Origin: Hyphodiscus hymeniophilus
Lineage: Eukaryota > Ascomycota > Leotiomycetes > Helotiales > Hyphodiscaceae
Assembly: GCA_016508695.1 (NCBI GenBank)
Contig: VNKQ01000002.1
Location: 1,922,001-1,986,000 of the forward strand
Length of the DNA stretch: 64,000 nt
Direction: 5' to 3'
Position 1 is the stretch's first letter, and the number at the start of each line of letters is the position of its first letter. This document shows, piece by piece, positions 32,779-44,800 of this stretch. The position numbers were made by a program, and so were the translations under genes. The notes beneath the pieces were generated by a model that made no database searches, had not been told where the DNA came from, and worked only from the letters and a program-made list of their open reading frames with translations.

Positions 32779-35700
32779 ATGGCGGTACGTGAGGCCTTCT
32801 CGTAGCGGGGCACAGAAGCTGTCATGGCGCAAGAATTAGAGCTTCTTCTGTGTGCGGGCAGTCAATCAATAATTAGTTTGCTAATGTTAGGATGTACAGG
32901 ACACAGCAGCCGACGTCGATATGGAGACCAAGATGCAGGTGGACGAGTCGGTGGTTGGTAACGACGACATCGATGAGTCGCTTTACAGCAGACAGCTTTA
33001 CGTGCTTGGACACGAGGCTATGAAACGTATGGGTGCCTCGAATGTTCTCATTGTAGGATTGAAAGGTCTTGGTGTTGAGATCGCGAAGAATATTGCTCTT
33101 GCTGGTGTTAAGAGCCTTACCCTTTACGACCCCGCCCCTGCACAGATCTCCGATTTATCCTCACAGTTCTTCCTTCACATTGAAGACGTTGGCAAGCCTA
33201 GAGCAGCTGTCACTGCTCCACGAGTTGCTGAGCTGAATGCCTACACTCCTGTCTCTGTTCATCAGTCAAATAGGTACGCCTTCACCCAAGACTTATAGTA
33301 ATCAGTGCTGACATATTATTTAAGCTTGACTACGGATTTCTCACAGTTCGATAAATACCAAGTCGTCGTTCTTACAAACACATCTCTCAAGGACCAGCTC
33401 ATTATTGGCGAGTATCTACATCAGAAAGGCATATATTTGGTAGTGGCGGATACATTTGGCCTGTTTGGTTCAATATTCTGCGACTTCGGTAAGCAATTTA
33501 CCATTATCGACCCGACAGGAGAAGCTGCGGTTAGTGGCATCGTTGCAGGCGTCGATGAGGAAGGTCTGGTTTCCGCCTTGGACGAGACACGACATGGTTT
33601 GGAGGATGGAGACTTCGTTACCTTCACTGAGCTGGAGGGCATGGAGGCGCTGAACTCTGCCGAACCTCGAAAAATCACAGTGAAAGGTCCATACACCTTC
33701 TCCATCGGAGATGTCTCTGGACTGGGAACATACAAGCGCGGTGGTATGTACACACAGGTCAAGATGCCGAAGTTCCTTGACTTTAAGCCAATTGCCACAG
33801 CCATGAAAGAGCCCGAATTTCTCATATCCGACTATGCGAAGTTCGACCGCCCTCAGCAGCTTCATCTAGGATTCCAGGCTCTGCATGCCTTTGCTGAAAC
33901 ACACAACAGCCTTCCAAGACCATATAACGCCGATGATGCTACGGTTCTTATTGGTTCTGCCAAGGCTTTCGTTGACAAGGAGAAGGTGGACATTGAGATT
34001 GACGAGAAGCTGATCCAGGAGCTCGCTTTCCAAGCTCAAGGTGACTTGAGTCCAATGGCAGCATTCTTCGGAGGTCTTGCAGCACAGGAAGTCTTGAAGG
34101 CCGTATCCGGAAAGTTCCACCCAATCAACCAATATCTTTATTTCGACTCTTTAGAATCACTCCCTAGCAACTACAAGCGATCTGAAGCTCTTTGTGCTCC
34201 CACCGGCTCCCGGTATGATGGTCAAATTGCCGTCTTCGGACAGGAGTTCCAAGAAAAGCTTGCCAACACCAACGAGTTCTTGGTCGGTGCTGGGGCTATT
34301 GGTTGTGAGATGTTAAAGAACTGGGCCATGATAGGTCTCGCTACGGGACCAAAGGGCAAGATCAGCGTGACGGATATGGACTCCATTGAGAAGAGCAATC
34401 TTAATCGTCAATTCCTTTTCAGACCGAAAGATGTTGGAAGTCTGAAGAGTGAAGCCGCCGCGGTGGCCGTCCAAGCTATGAACCCTGACCTGCAGGGTCA
34501 TATAGTCACGATGCGTGACCGTGTTGGCCAAGACACCGAAGAGGTTTTCAACGAGGACTTCTGGAATCAATTGGATGGAGTCACAAATGCTCTTGACAAC
34601 GTTGATGCACGAACATATGTTGATCGGCGTTGCGTGTTCTTCCGCAAGCCCTTGCTAGAAAGTGGAACTCTGGGAACTAAGGGCAATACACAAGTCATCT
34701 TACCCTTCAAGACCGAATCATACTCGAGCTCCCAAGATCCTCCAGAGCAATCTTTCCCTATGTGTACGCTGCGAAGTTTCCCGAATAAGATCGAGCACAC
34801 CATTGCATGGGCCCGTGAAGTCTTCGAAGGATACTTCATCAAGCCCGCCGAGACCGTCAACCTGTATCTGAGCCAGTCAGATTATATTAATACCACTTTG
34901 AAGCAAGGTGGTAACGAAAAGGCTACGCTTGAGATGATTCAGGACTTCTTAGTACAAGACAAGCCTCTGAGTGTGGAGGACTGCATCAAGTGGGCTCGTC
35001 TACAGTTTGAAAAGCAGTACAACAACGCCATCCAGCAATTACTGTATAATTTCCCAAAGGACTCGGTTTCCTCAAGCGGTCAACCCTTCTGGTCTGGACC
35101 CAAGCGTGCACCAGATCCCCTAAAGTTTGACCCCAGCAACGAGTACCACTGGAATTTTGTTGTTGCTGGAGCCAATCTTCATGCGTTCAACTACGGCATT
35201 AACACCGCTGGGCTGGACGCTTCGACAATTAACAAAGTGCTGGAGAATATGATTATTCCCGACTTCTCACCAAGCTCCTCTGTCAAGATTCAGGCCGATG
35301 ACAGTGAGCCGGTAAGATTTTTCGCTTTCAAGATCGATTGCACACAACTGACATTAGCAGGACCCAAACGCGAATGCCGCAAGCTTCAATGATGAGAGCG
35401 AGCTGCAAGACATCAAGGACAAGCTCCCTGAGCCTAAGTCCTTGGCCGGATACAAGCTCCAACCCGTTGAATTCGAGAAAGACGACGACACAAACCACCA
35501 CATCGACTTCATCACTGCAGCAAGCAATCTTCGAGCCGAGAATTACAAAATTGAACTTGCCGATAGACACAAAACCAAGTTCATCGCAGGAAAGATTATC
35601 CCCGCAATCGCGACCACGACTGCTCTCGTCACTGGGTTAGTTATCCTCGAACTCTATAAGGTCCTCGATGGCAATGACGATATCGAGAAGTACAAGAACG

Positions 35701-36098
35701 GTTTTGTCAACCTCGCGCTACCATTTTTCGGTTTCAGTGAACCCATCGCGAGTCCCAAGGACAAATACGCGGGCAAGAATGGAGACGTATCCATTGACAA
35801 GCTATGGGATCGATTTGAGGTGGAGAATGTCACATTGCAACAACTTCTTGATCAGTTTGAAGACAAGGGTCTCACCATCACTATGTTGAGCTCGGGAGTC
35901 AGCTTGCTCTACGCCAGCTTCTATGCAAAGTCGAAAAATGCTGAGCGACTTCCCATGAAGCTGAGCGACCTGGTGGCCTCAGTCTCGAAGACTCCTATCC
36001 CGTCGCACCAGAAAAATGTCATATTTGAGATTTGCGTGGAGGATCAAACTGGGGAGGATGTTGAGGTTCCTTATATCATGATGAAGATGGGTAACTAG
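32779..36098 (+). CDS. UBA1: Ubiquitin-activating enzyme E1 (UBA1)
   Basis: Exons as modelled: 32779-32784, 32900-33273, 33325-35311, 35361-36098, giving 1034 aa, the standard length. It contains the first adenylation half (VLIVGLKGLGVEIAKN), the second with the ATP loop VGAGAIGCEMLKN, and the catalytic cysteine in FPMCTLRSFPNK at about residue 606. The C-terminal ubiquitin-fold region follows. It activates ubiquitin with ATP and hands it to E2 enzymes; essential in yeast. The 5' end is the uncertain part. The tiny first exon (ATG GCG) is followed by a 115-nt intron, and an acceptor nine bases earlier is equally in frame. The frame is also open for more than 180 nt upstream of this ATG (with GKLGKRKLSDAETSQPPLKR), which could belong to a further 5' exon. 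A start at 32,921 (METKMQ) is the minimal option. Confidence 0.92.
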
Positions 36099-36550
36099 AT
36101 CATCGAATTGTATGGATATTGGGCACCATGGGTTTTGATGCTGGTGATGACTTTATGGACTCATGGAAAATAGACTTAAGAATACTCACTGCATGGATTT
36201 TACGTGGAGAACCACAATATGAAAACAAAGCTCTGTGTAATCTGCCTCTTTCAAGCCCTTCAAAGTCACTTCAGCCTTGAAACACGTGATCTAGTGCCCA
36301 TTGCGAGGATAAAGTGCCCTGAGATCATTTCGCTTAGGTAGGTACAGTAAGCGAATTGGCAATCGTTACTAACAAACTCTCCGCGTCAATAAAGGGGTTG
36401 GGTGCTGCAGGTGCCTTATGTAAGTCAGCAGCCAAGCCCTTGCAAATCGCTGCGTCATTCATTATCAATGCTTGTCAACCCCGCCTAGAGCTCTATATCT
36501 CCAGCGTCAACTTCTTATTAAAACGACAAAACATCCTCTTCGGTTTCTTC
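36099..36550. other. Intergenic, UBA1 to ECM4-like gene
   Basis: This interval is the UBA1 3' region and the promoter of the next gene. A CTTAGGTAGGTAC word occurs near 36,333. An alternative in-frame ATG for the next gene is at 36,356, but the sequence between it and 36,551 does not resemble protein of the family. No gene is otherwise seen. Confidence 0.6.
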
Positions 36551-37794
36551 ATGCTCGCTCGAATCCTTCAGTCATCTGCACAACTCAGTAATACAATAAA
36601 AGTCTCAACCCGTCAATTCTCCTATTTCAATACAGCGAAAATGGTAAGTTAACACGCAGAATGAGGTATTCGAGAACCAGGAATATTGTACTGATTGACA
36701 CCGTAGTCAATCACAAACTGGGTAGCCCCTGGTGATAAAACCGGCGAATTTAAACGTGGCCAATCCCAATTCCGAAACTTCATCACAAAGGGCGGCGAAT
36801 TCCCACCCGAAGCTGGGCGATACCATCTCTACGTCTCCTACGCCTGTCCATGGGCGCACCGCACGCTCATCGTGCGACAGCTCAAGGGTCTCGAATCCAT
36901 CATCCCCTTCACGAGCGTACATTGGCATATGCAGGAGAAGGGGTGGAGATTCGCTACACCGGAAGATAAGGATGCGCCTGGTGAGGGGGTCACAGCCGAT
37001 CCTGTGAAAGGCCATGAGCAATATACGCATCTGAGGGATATCTATTTCCAGGTCGATCCAGAGTACAAGGGTCGTTTTACGGTGCCGACGCTTTACGATG
37101 TTAAGCAGGGAAAGATTGTTAGTAATGAAAGTAGCGAGATAATTAGGATGTTCTACACGGAGGTGAGTTTCCTGCTCATCCACTTGCATTGCTTTGTGTG
37201 GCAATTTGGACAGAATGTAAAGCTGATGATTTATAGTTTGATGATCTCCTGCCAGAGAAATACAAGAACACAGTGCTGTATCCAGAGAACCTTCAAAAGG
37301 AAATTGAAGCCTCCAATGAATGGATCTACCCCGACATCAACAACGGCGTCTATCGCTCCGGCTTCGCTACCACAGAAGAAGCCTACACTAAAGCCGTAAA
37401 GCAACTGTTCTCCTCCCTCGACCGCGTCGAGAAGCACCTCTCCTCCTCTGCTGGCCCATACTATTTTGGCTCCACCATCACAGAGGCCGACGTGCGTCTC
37501 TATACAACTATCGTACGATTCGACCCCGTCTACGTCCAGCACTTCAAGACGAATATTAGCGATATCAGATCTGGGTACCCGTATATTCATAAGTGGCTGA
37601 GAAACCTGTATTGGAACACGCCAGCGTTCAAAGATACGACTGAGTTCACGCATGTCAAAGCCCATTACACGAAGAGTCATACCCAGATCAATCCCTTTAG
37701 TATCACACCGGTAGGACCATTGCCGGATATTTTGGCCTTGGATGAGGAGGTTCCAGCTGTAAAGTATGCATTGGCGATGGCTGCAAAAAAGTGA
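36551..37794 (+). CDS. Glutathionyl-hydroquinone reductase / omega-class GST (ECM4 family)
   Basis: Three exons: 36551-36643, 36707-37162, 37237-37794 (introns 63 and 74 nt), 368 aa. The joins give AKMSITNW and FYTEFDDLLP. The N-terminal thioredoxin-fold domain holds the active-site Cys in YACPWAH (C78), characteristic of the Xi/ECM4 group that uses a catalytic Cys rather than Tyr/Ser. VPTLYDVKQGKIVSNESSEI is the glutathione-binding segment, followed by the all-helical domain with YFGSTITEADVRLY. The family reduces glutathionyl-hydroquinones and acts in redox and xenobiotic metabolism. Residues 1-30 (MLARILQSSAQLS...) are basic and hydroxylated without acids, like a mitochondrial presequence. 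The internal Met just before intron 1 (residue 31) would start a cytosolic form. It is convergent with the dynein gene. Confidence 0.93.
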
Positions 37795-38858
37795 GGAAAA
37801 GGCTTGGTGGTTTGTGAATTCTGCGGGTTTCAATTGGTGGGAAATTAGCATAGCATGGAGCGATTGCATTCAGGAAACGTTTCTACGTTCAAGACACTTT
37901 GGATGATCTGTGACTTTACCATATGGCATGGCTTCTGTGGTTATGCAGGTAAAGTGCACTGGGTAAAATTTTGATGTATCAGGGGGTTTCTGTCGTATTC
38001 ACTACTATTGCGAGCCTCTGAAAGGCTCAGTTATTACTTGGATCTAAAGCCTAACAGAATCCCTTGTAGAGCCCTGAGCGTTGAAACCGAAACATGCCAA
38101 TCAGACACGGGCATAAGATCAATCATCTCGTAATCTTCGCTTTCCTAAATTTAAACTCGTAAGACATCCTGCTGTGCTTTGACTTTCTGATAGTGTTCGA
38201 GTGAAGCAAAACTTCCCTTTTAAGTCACATCGACAATATCCCTCCACGTCTCCTTCCTCAAGCGCGTCCTGTGCCACTTGACGTGCGTGTGATGGATCAA
38301 CTGAAGGGACGTTGCAGGCTCAGAAGCTCAGACGACTTGTTGATTGTTGAAAGGAGCAAGACGATGACGACGAATGCAAGAATAGTGCTGGGTTTCGTTA
38401 ATTTGAATTTTTTAAAGAAACTGAGCCGGGATAGGGTAGTACGTGTGGTACTACCTAGTGGGCAATATACAGTACACATGGCCATAAAAATGTTCCAGGG
38501 TCTAACTTATATAGTTTCTAATGCTACTTGTGGATTATTGGAGCATGACGAAGCCGGAGCTTAGGGGAGGGGCTTGGCCGACACGATTCAAGAGGTCCAA
38601 GGTAGCGCAATGGTTCTACGAACAGCTGCATTCAGACTGCTCTTAAAGCTATAGTACAAGAATAGAACACAAAGAGAAGCAATCTGTAAGTCTAAGCAAA
38701 GCAAGACTGGGTATAAAACGATCCTCACATTCCATCCCGAGAACCTGCAAGCAATGCCAAAGCCAAAATAATCGCAATCCAGCGCCAGACCTGACAATGC
38801 TCCCTCCTAACCAAACACGAGAAACGAAGTCTCCTCTCATCATACAAATGAAACGACT
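37795..38858. other. Intergenic between convergent genes
   Basis: About 1.06 kb between the 3' ends of the ECM4-like gene and the dynein heavy chain. Only short frames without family resemblance are present (for example 38,271-38,564 plus). It should hold both terminators; no specific signal was assigned. Confidence 0.6.
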
Positions 38859-41800
38859 TCATGCAGCTTCCGCCATAATCTGCTCTCCTTCATCCAACAT
38901 CTCCGTAATTTTCCCCAGATTCTGGATCATGCTACGGCCCTGCCCAACTAGAAGTAGCTTCTCTGCATTGGCGGGTAAGCCTAGGTATGTTGGTGGCTCG
39001 CGTTCAGGAAGCTTTTGAATCCAGTCCATGAATTGCTTGAGCGAGGTTCCAGCAGGCACCATCAAGGTTCCATCATCTCCGTCTACACCACCACCAGCGG
39101 TCCCTTCCACCAGCTTGTGGCCAATTTCATATGCTGCAGGGGTGAGAAAAGAGTTGACCAGCTGCGTGAGCCGCGCGAAGTCACCCTCGTCATCGATCTT
39201 TCCACCATAAGTCTCGACGACCAGCGTGCGGATCATGTCCCATGGCAAGTTCTGAGGAGCAACATTTGTTCTGCCCATTGACACCGTCTCGACCCAAGTG
39301 TCGATGATAAATGCAGAACATTCGTACTATAATCTGTAAGTTTCCATGTGTGCTTAAGGACAGCTTGAATACTTACGTCGCTATCGTTGAACTCCCAGAA
39401 GCCCTTCCATCCAAGATTGGGAGCATAGCGCAATCGCTCTTGAACCACAGCATGCAAGAACGAAAGAAGTAGATACAGTCTTGTTTTTTCAACCGGATTC
39501 TTGGCTGCTCTTGCCGACAGTGATGTCATCGAGTCTTTCATGTTCGCTCTCACACCAGCTGGTTGTTCGTACATCAATACCCGAGAAGCTCTCAGCAAAT
39601 TGACAGGAATCTTGGGACTCGACTCCATAGAAAGGAACAGTCTGAAGTCTGCATGTGGCTTGAGTGAATCCATGCGTTTCTCAAGACTCTGTAGCCAAGT
39701 AGGAGCTAAGTGAACGTTCTTGACAAGTACCCATGAACCGTTGGCGGCGGCATTGCTAATAGCTTTATCGGCGCTGGTCAAACCTTCATTGGATCCCATG
39801 GCAATATTAGTGCAAGTAGTGCGAGATTGTTCGACGAGATTGTCTACTTTGTAGCTTGCGTCGAATCCAGGGCTCGAACAAAGCGCAATCGGACTGCTGG
39901 ACGAAACTTGGTCGACGGTTTGCTTGAGATCTTCGTTAGTGTCGAGAAGACCAGCACCGAAAACAGCAGTGACGAAGCGTTCAGCTGCTGGCACAAAACG
40001 ATCAAGGCGGAAAAGCTTGATGAGGAGAAGGGAGATAAGTTCCTGGTCCCGCTCCTCGCTGTTAGCGTCCCAGATCTGCGGCACGTAATTTTCGCCCATT
40101 TCTTCGGAGAGGAATCGATCCCAAGAAGAGGAAGAGACTCCGTCCAGCTTATCCTTCAGAGCGGGAATCATTGACGCTCTTGCTAAAACTTCGTCCTTTT
40201 TGTTGGATTCGGTGGAAACATCGGTTCCGTCTATGCTCTCATCGAGGATAACATCGATAAGACCTTTATCCATCTTGTATGGGGCAGCTTGAGCAAGGAG
40301 CATGGCCAAGGTGATGCGATCCTTTTGGAGCAGGCCAAGAGAGGTACGTTGATATGCGGTAATGAAGAGGTCCTCGATGATGATGTCTCGGCGGACATTG
40401 TGATTCGTTTCGTTTGCCAAGCGCTTGTTGTTGTGCAACACTGAATGGAAAATGTTGAGAAAGTATTGGAGTGAGAACTGGTAGAAGTGGTTGAGGTAGT
40501 GCAGCTGCTCCAGCACAGCGAAGACAGCACTACATGAGCGGGCGATGATATTGTATTGGAGAGTAATCTCATCCACTTCCGCCATGACTCCTTCAGTATT
40601 GCTCATCTTAGCAGAGATCTCCGCCGCTTCTTTCTTGAGGGTCTCCAGAGTCTCGATAACATTGTCATCGTCAAGAATATTGCCGCGCGATTCATTCAAG
40701 GCTTGCAGAAGCCGCTTTTCCAGTTGCCGAAGATGCACCTTAAACTCCCCTTGCAATTTGATAAGATTTGATCTTCGCTCATCAACGTCGGGTCGTTCGG
40801 ACTTTAAAACGTCATTCAAAGACTGTGTTTGAAGAGAGCTCTGTGTGACGGTAAAGTTGACAAAGGTAGTCCGACTGCAGATATCAGGTGCGAAGGTTGC
40901 GGATGGATCGCGCGTCGAGAGGTAGATCTTGAATGCTGGGGAGAAATCAATCTCCTGCTTGCCAAGTTGGATGAGGACACGGCCACCAGTCTTTTGGTAT
41001 TCCTTGTTGAGAACGTGATTTAGAATCGGATCGAGGTATTCGGCATCCTGGATGAGAATTGGGTTACCGAAACGAAGGGAGCTTTCCAGCTGTTTGGTGA
41101 AAGAATCGTCCAAGAAACTTGTCACGGTAAGACGTCTCTCCTTGCTCTCTTTCTGCAAAAACTCTGTCACACGTCCAGATGGATCAATGATAAGTGGGTA
41201 TCGGTTGAATCGCTTCAAGATGATGGCGTTTTCAGTGCAAAGGTCGTCTACTGGGAGCGAGTTCTCTTGCCATCCAAGTCTCTCGTCTGCAGTAGAGAGA
41301 TATTCAGTGATTGGATTGTGTTGCTTGTAGCTGATACCAGAGAGATGCATTTGGTGAAGCCAGTCTTCCATCATAGTTTTGCGGAATTGCTGGTCGTAGA
41401 GACCACTGTAGGCCAAGAATGCTGCTGCGACGAGGACATCTCCTACGAGAGTACCTATTTGAGTTTCGAAGGACTTGCTACCCGCCTCCCATCGTGTTCG
41501 CTCAGAGGAAAGACTGTCGAGCAGACGAACACTTCGATCAACCTTGAACTGCACGCGAGACATTTCGGACTTGATAGCTTGTGTCTCGCTGATAAGAGCA
41601 GCATATTCGGTTTTGTAGGTTGCGATGCTCTGCTCGAGTGCATTGATAGTGTTCTCAACTGCTTGCGCCTCAGCTTTGGTTTGAAGTGCCTGTTCCTCGA
41701 GCATGCCGACTTCTTCTCTGAGTGGTCCAACACGATCGAGAATTTCGGAATAATTGACTTGAGCTTGCACCCACTGAACGAGGGGGCCACAAGCTTTACT

Positions 41801-44800
41801 GGCGCGATTGACTTTCTCGTAAGTGAAATCGTCGTTGGAAAGGAATTCATTGCGCATTTTGATTCGCAGACTCTTGGTCATCTGCTTCTCGTTGTCGTAA
41901 TTAACAATACTTGCAATGAAATCATCCTTACGAACAATCGCTTGCACAGTCTTCCAGCTGTCGATCTTGTGTCCGAGAAGCGTACAAACAGAGTCCAGAG
42001 CAAGTTTGACGCCTTGTGGCGGGTTGCCCATAGATCGTACTTCGGTAAGATGCTGTCTCTTAATGTTACTGACGCTTTTCTGGGCCTCAAGAACTGCTGG
42101 CTCAGCATTGGCGAGATCATCCAGCACCAACTCTCTCCGCTGGGCGACTTCTGCCTCTTGCTTTTCTAAAGCGACTTGAATCTCCAAGGATGTTGTCTTT
42201 CGTTGTTCAGCTTCTCGTTGATCTGCTACCATGCGCTGAAGCTTCTCATTGGCCTCTGCATCTTTGCGTTCCAGTTGTCCCTTCTTCTCAGCAAGGCTGA
42301 CCCGAAGGTCACGGACTTTGTCGACGGTGTCTCTCAACTTCTCTAGACCTACGTTGAGATGGCGCTGCTGTTCTTCCAGATCTTCTCGCTTCTCGTTGTA
42401 CAATTTGACGTATTGTGCCACAAAGTCCAAGAAATGTCTTGGCGTGAGATATGTGACTTTACCCTGCTGTTTGAGAAGCTTAATGTTAAAGCTTTGAAGT
42501 GAGTAATGAATATAGACCATGGCATTGATGACAGCTTCACGGTGTGAAGCAGGTAAGTTGAGGTCGCGGTAGGCGACAGGAATGCTATCGGGGGTCTTGA
42601 AGTTGGGCCGGTCGAGATCAACAGACATCGTCAATTCGGTGCCTACTTGGAAGAGTGCTTGGTCCGACCAATCGCCGAACCAATTAAGCACGCAACGATT
42701 AAATAAAGCCGGACTAGTGGCAGCCTTCGATGATAAGCCATCCTCTGGTGGGTTCATTGTAAAAACGACATGCAGGTTCTGAACGATCTGCTGGGTGAAC
42801 CATTTGTATAGCTCTTCTTGCGAATCCAAAAGAAGACCTTGACGCTGGGCGCCTTCTTTGCAGGCTGTCATCAGTGAAGCAAACTCATCACCCTCAAATA
42901 GACCAGGGACTTCTGCATTTGCCAGAAGTGTGTTCATTCTCTCAAGGAATCCGGAGTCAAGAACATTCGATTCGTCCATGATGAAACAGATCTTCTCTCC
43001 TTTGCATCCGGAGCGTCGAAGTACCTCGCGCAGATCATCGTCGAAATCTTCGGCTGAGTATTTTCCGTGGACTTTGATCTGGAAGACCTTCAATCCATTC
43101 ATCCAGGCAACGAACCGGGAAAGTGTCGTCTTGCCACTGCCGCTGACTCCGATTAGTATCAAATGCCCTTGGGGCTGTCTGAAGACACGATCGATACGCA
43201 GAACGTGCTCAAGAACGTCATTGAATAAAATCAACGGGACGTCAACCTCTTCTTCGCAGAATGTCTTCAGTCTGGCCTTGACAAAGTCACGTAATTGTTC
43301 TCGATCTACAGGAACGTAGTTACGGGAAAGCCAATTGGAGAAGAGAATTGGGCCGCCAAGAGCCTTGTCTTCCTCGATCGTTGGGAAGAAATCGATCGCA
43401 ATGCGATTAACAGCCTCATTGGTCCACTTTCGTTCATCCTCTGCAACGAGACGATCTTGGAATAACCGGAGAGCCTCATGCGCCCATATACGAACAAGTC
43501 CTTCAACGGTGAGCGTCTCAAGTGGCTTGATGGCCTCATATATACCCCGGACCCATCTGGTGAGTTCACGAGGACTGTAGACGTAGTGGGGCTGAATCTT
43601 GGGCGTGAAGCGCTGCTGCGACTCCAGGTAAAATTGAACCATGGCCTTGGTCAGTGCTTCGGAATATCCTCTTAAGGATGGAATGATCTTAAGGACGGCA
43701 TTGTTGAATGTACCATAAATCTGTTGAAGAGAGAGTTCTCCAGGGTAATCGACCATGATGAGAGGTGCGTGTCTCAAGAAACGAGCACCCATTGGAGTTC
43801 GGCCGGCATCGGTGGGGGGATTGCATGCGCCAACAAACTGAATACGATCGAGAGTAACCCATGTCTTGTCGGAAGTTCTCCAAAATCCGTTCTGCTCTAC
43901 GAGCTGGCGCAGGAAGGATATTGCTCGTTGCGTACCATACTTATCAGGTGCTGGCAAATTGATTTCGTCGCAGAAGAGTACAAGCCACCGTCCAATTTGG
44001 GTTGGAGATAAGATCACACCGTTGAGGGTCTTCTTGTACTCGCAGTATTGCTCAAATGTCTTGATAAGTAAATCTGGTGTGGTGGCACTCGAGAAATTCA
44101 ATCCAACGACTTCCATGTTCGGTAATTTGCGTAGTGCACTGAACAATGTCATGGTCTTTCCGGAACCGGGAGGGCCGCACAAGAGCAAAGGCTTGTGCTC
44201 AGCAAGCCAAGAATACAGCACGTCCTCGTGACGCACAGTATCTAAGGTTGGGATAACAACATCAGTTTGCGTGATGGAATGTGTGTTCACTTCAATCGTG
44301 GGCACAGAATTTTGCCAGGACACCCATTCAGCCTTTGGGAGAGTAACATCGAAATCGATAAGCGATGAATTATCTCCCATCATTGGCGAACCAAACGTAG
44401 CAAGTACAGCTAAGGCGTCTCCGAAGCTCTTGCGATCTCCCAAAGGACAATCACCAGTCAGCGACCAGACTAAAGCGAGTAAAAGTTTCTTCGCAACATA
44501 TGATTCGATTTGTTCTGGATCGAGAGGGAAGTCGATGTGCTGAGCGTTGTATTCAATGATATCTCGGACGACCTTATTGAGCAACGAGAACAGGGTGCTT
44601 AGAACCCGGGCAATGGTGTACTCCATAATGTGATTGAACCCTGCAGCTCTTTCAAGAGCATTTTGAATGAAGTCATCAGTCGCAAGGAATGTTTGCAAAA
44701 GATCTGCAACTTGTTCTTGGATAGCGAGAGCTTTAGCTGCACTCTGGCCGGTCGCAACAGCGTCCTCGTCGAGATCCTCAAAAGCAACCGTACTCAGCGT

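Noticed and set aside
41267..42169. 300-codon plus frame opposite the dynein stalk
   Set aside because: It lies wholly antisense to conserved dynein coding sequence and shows no family resemblance.
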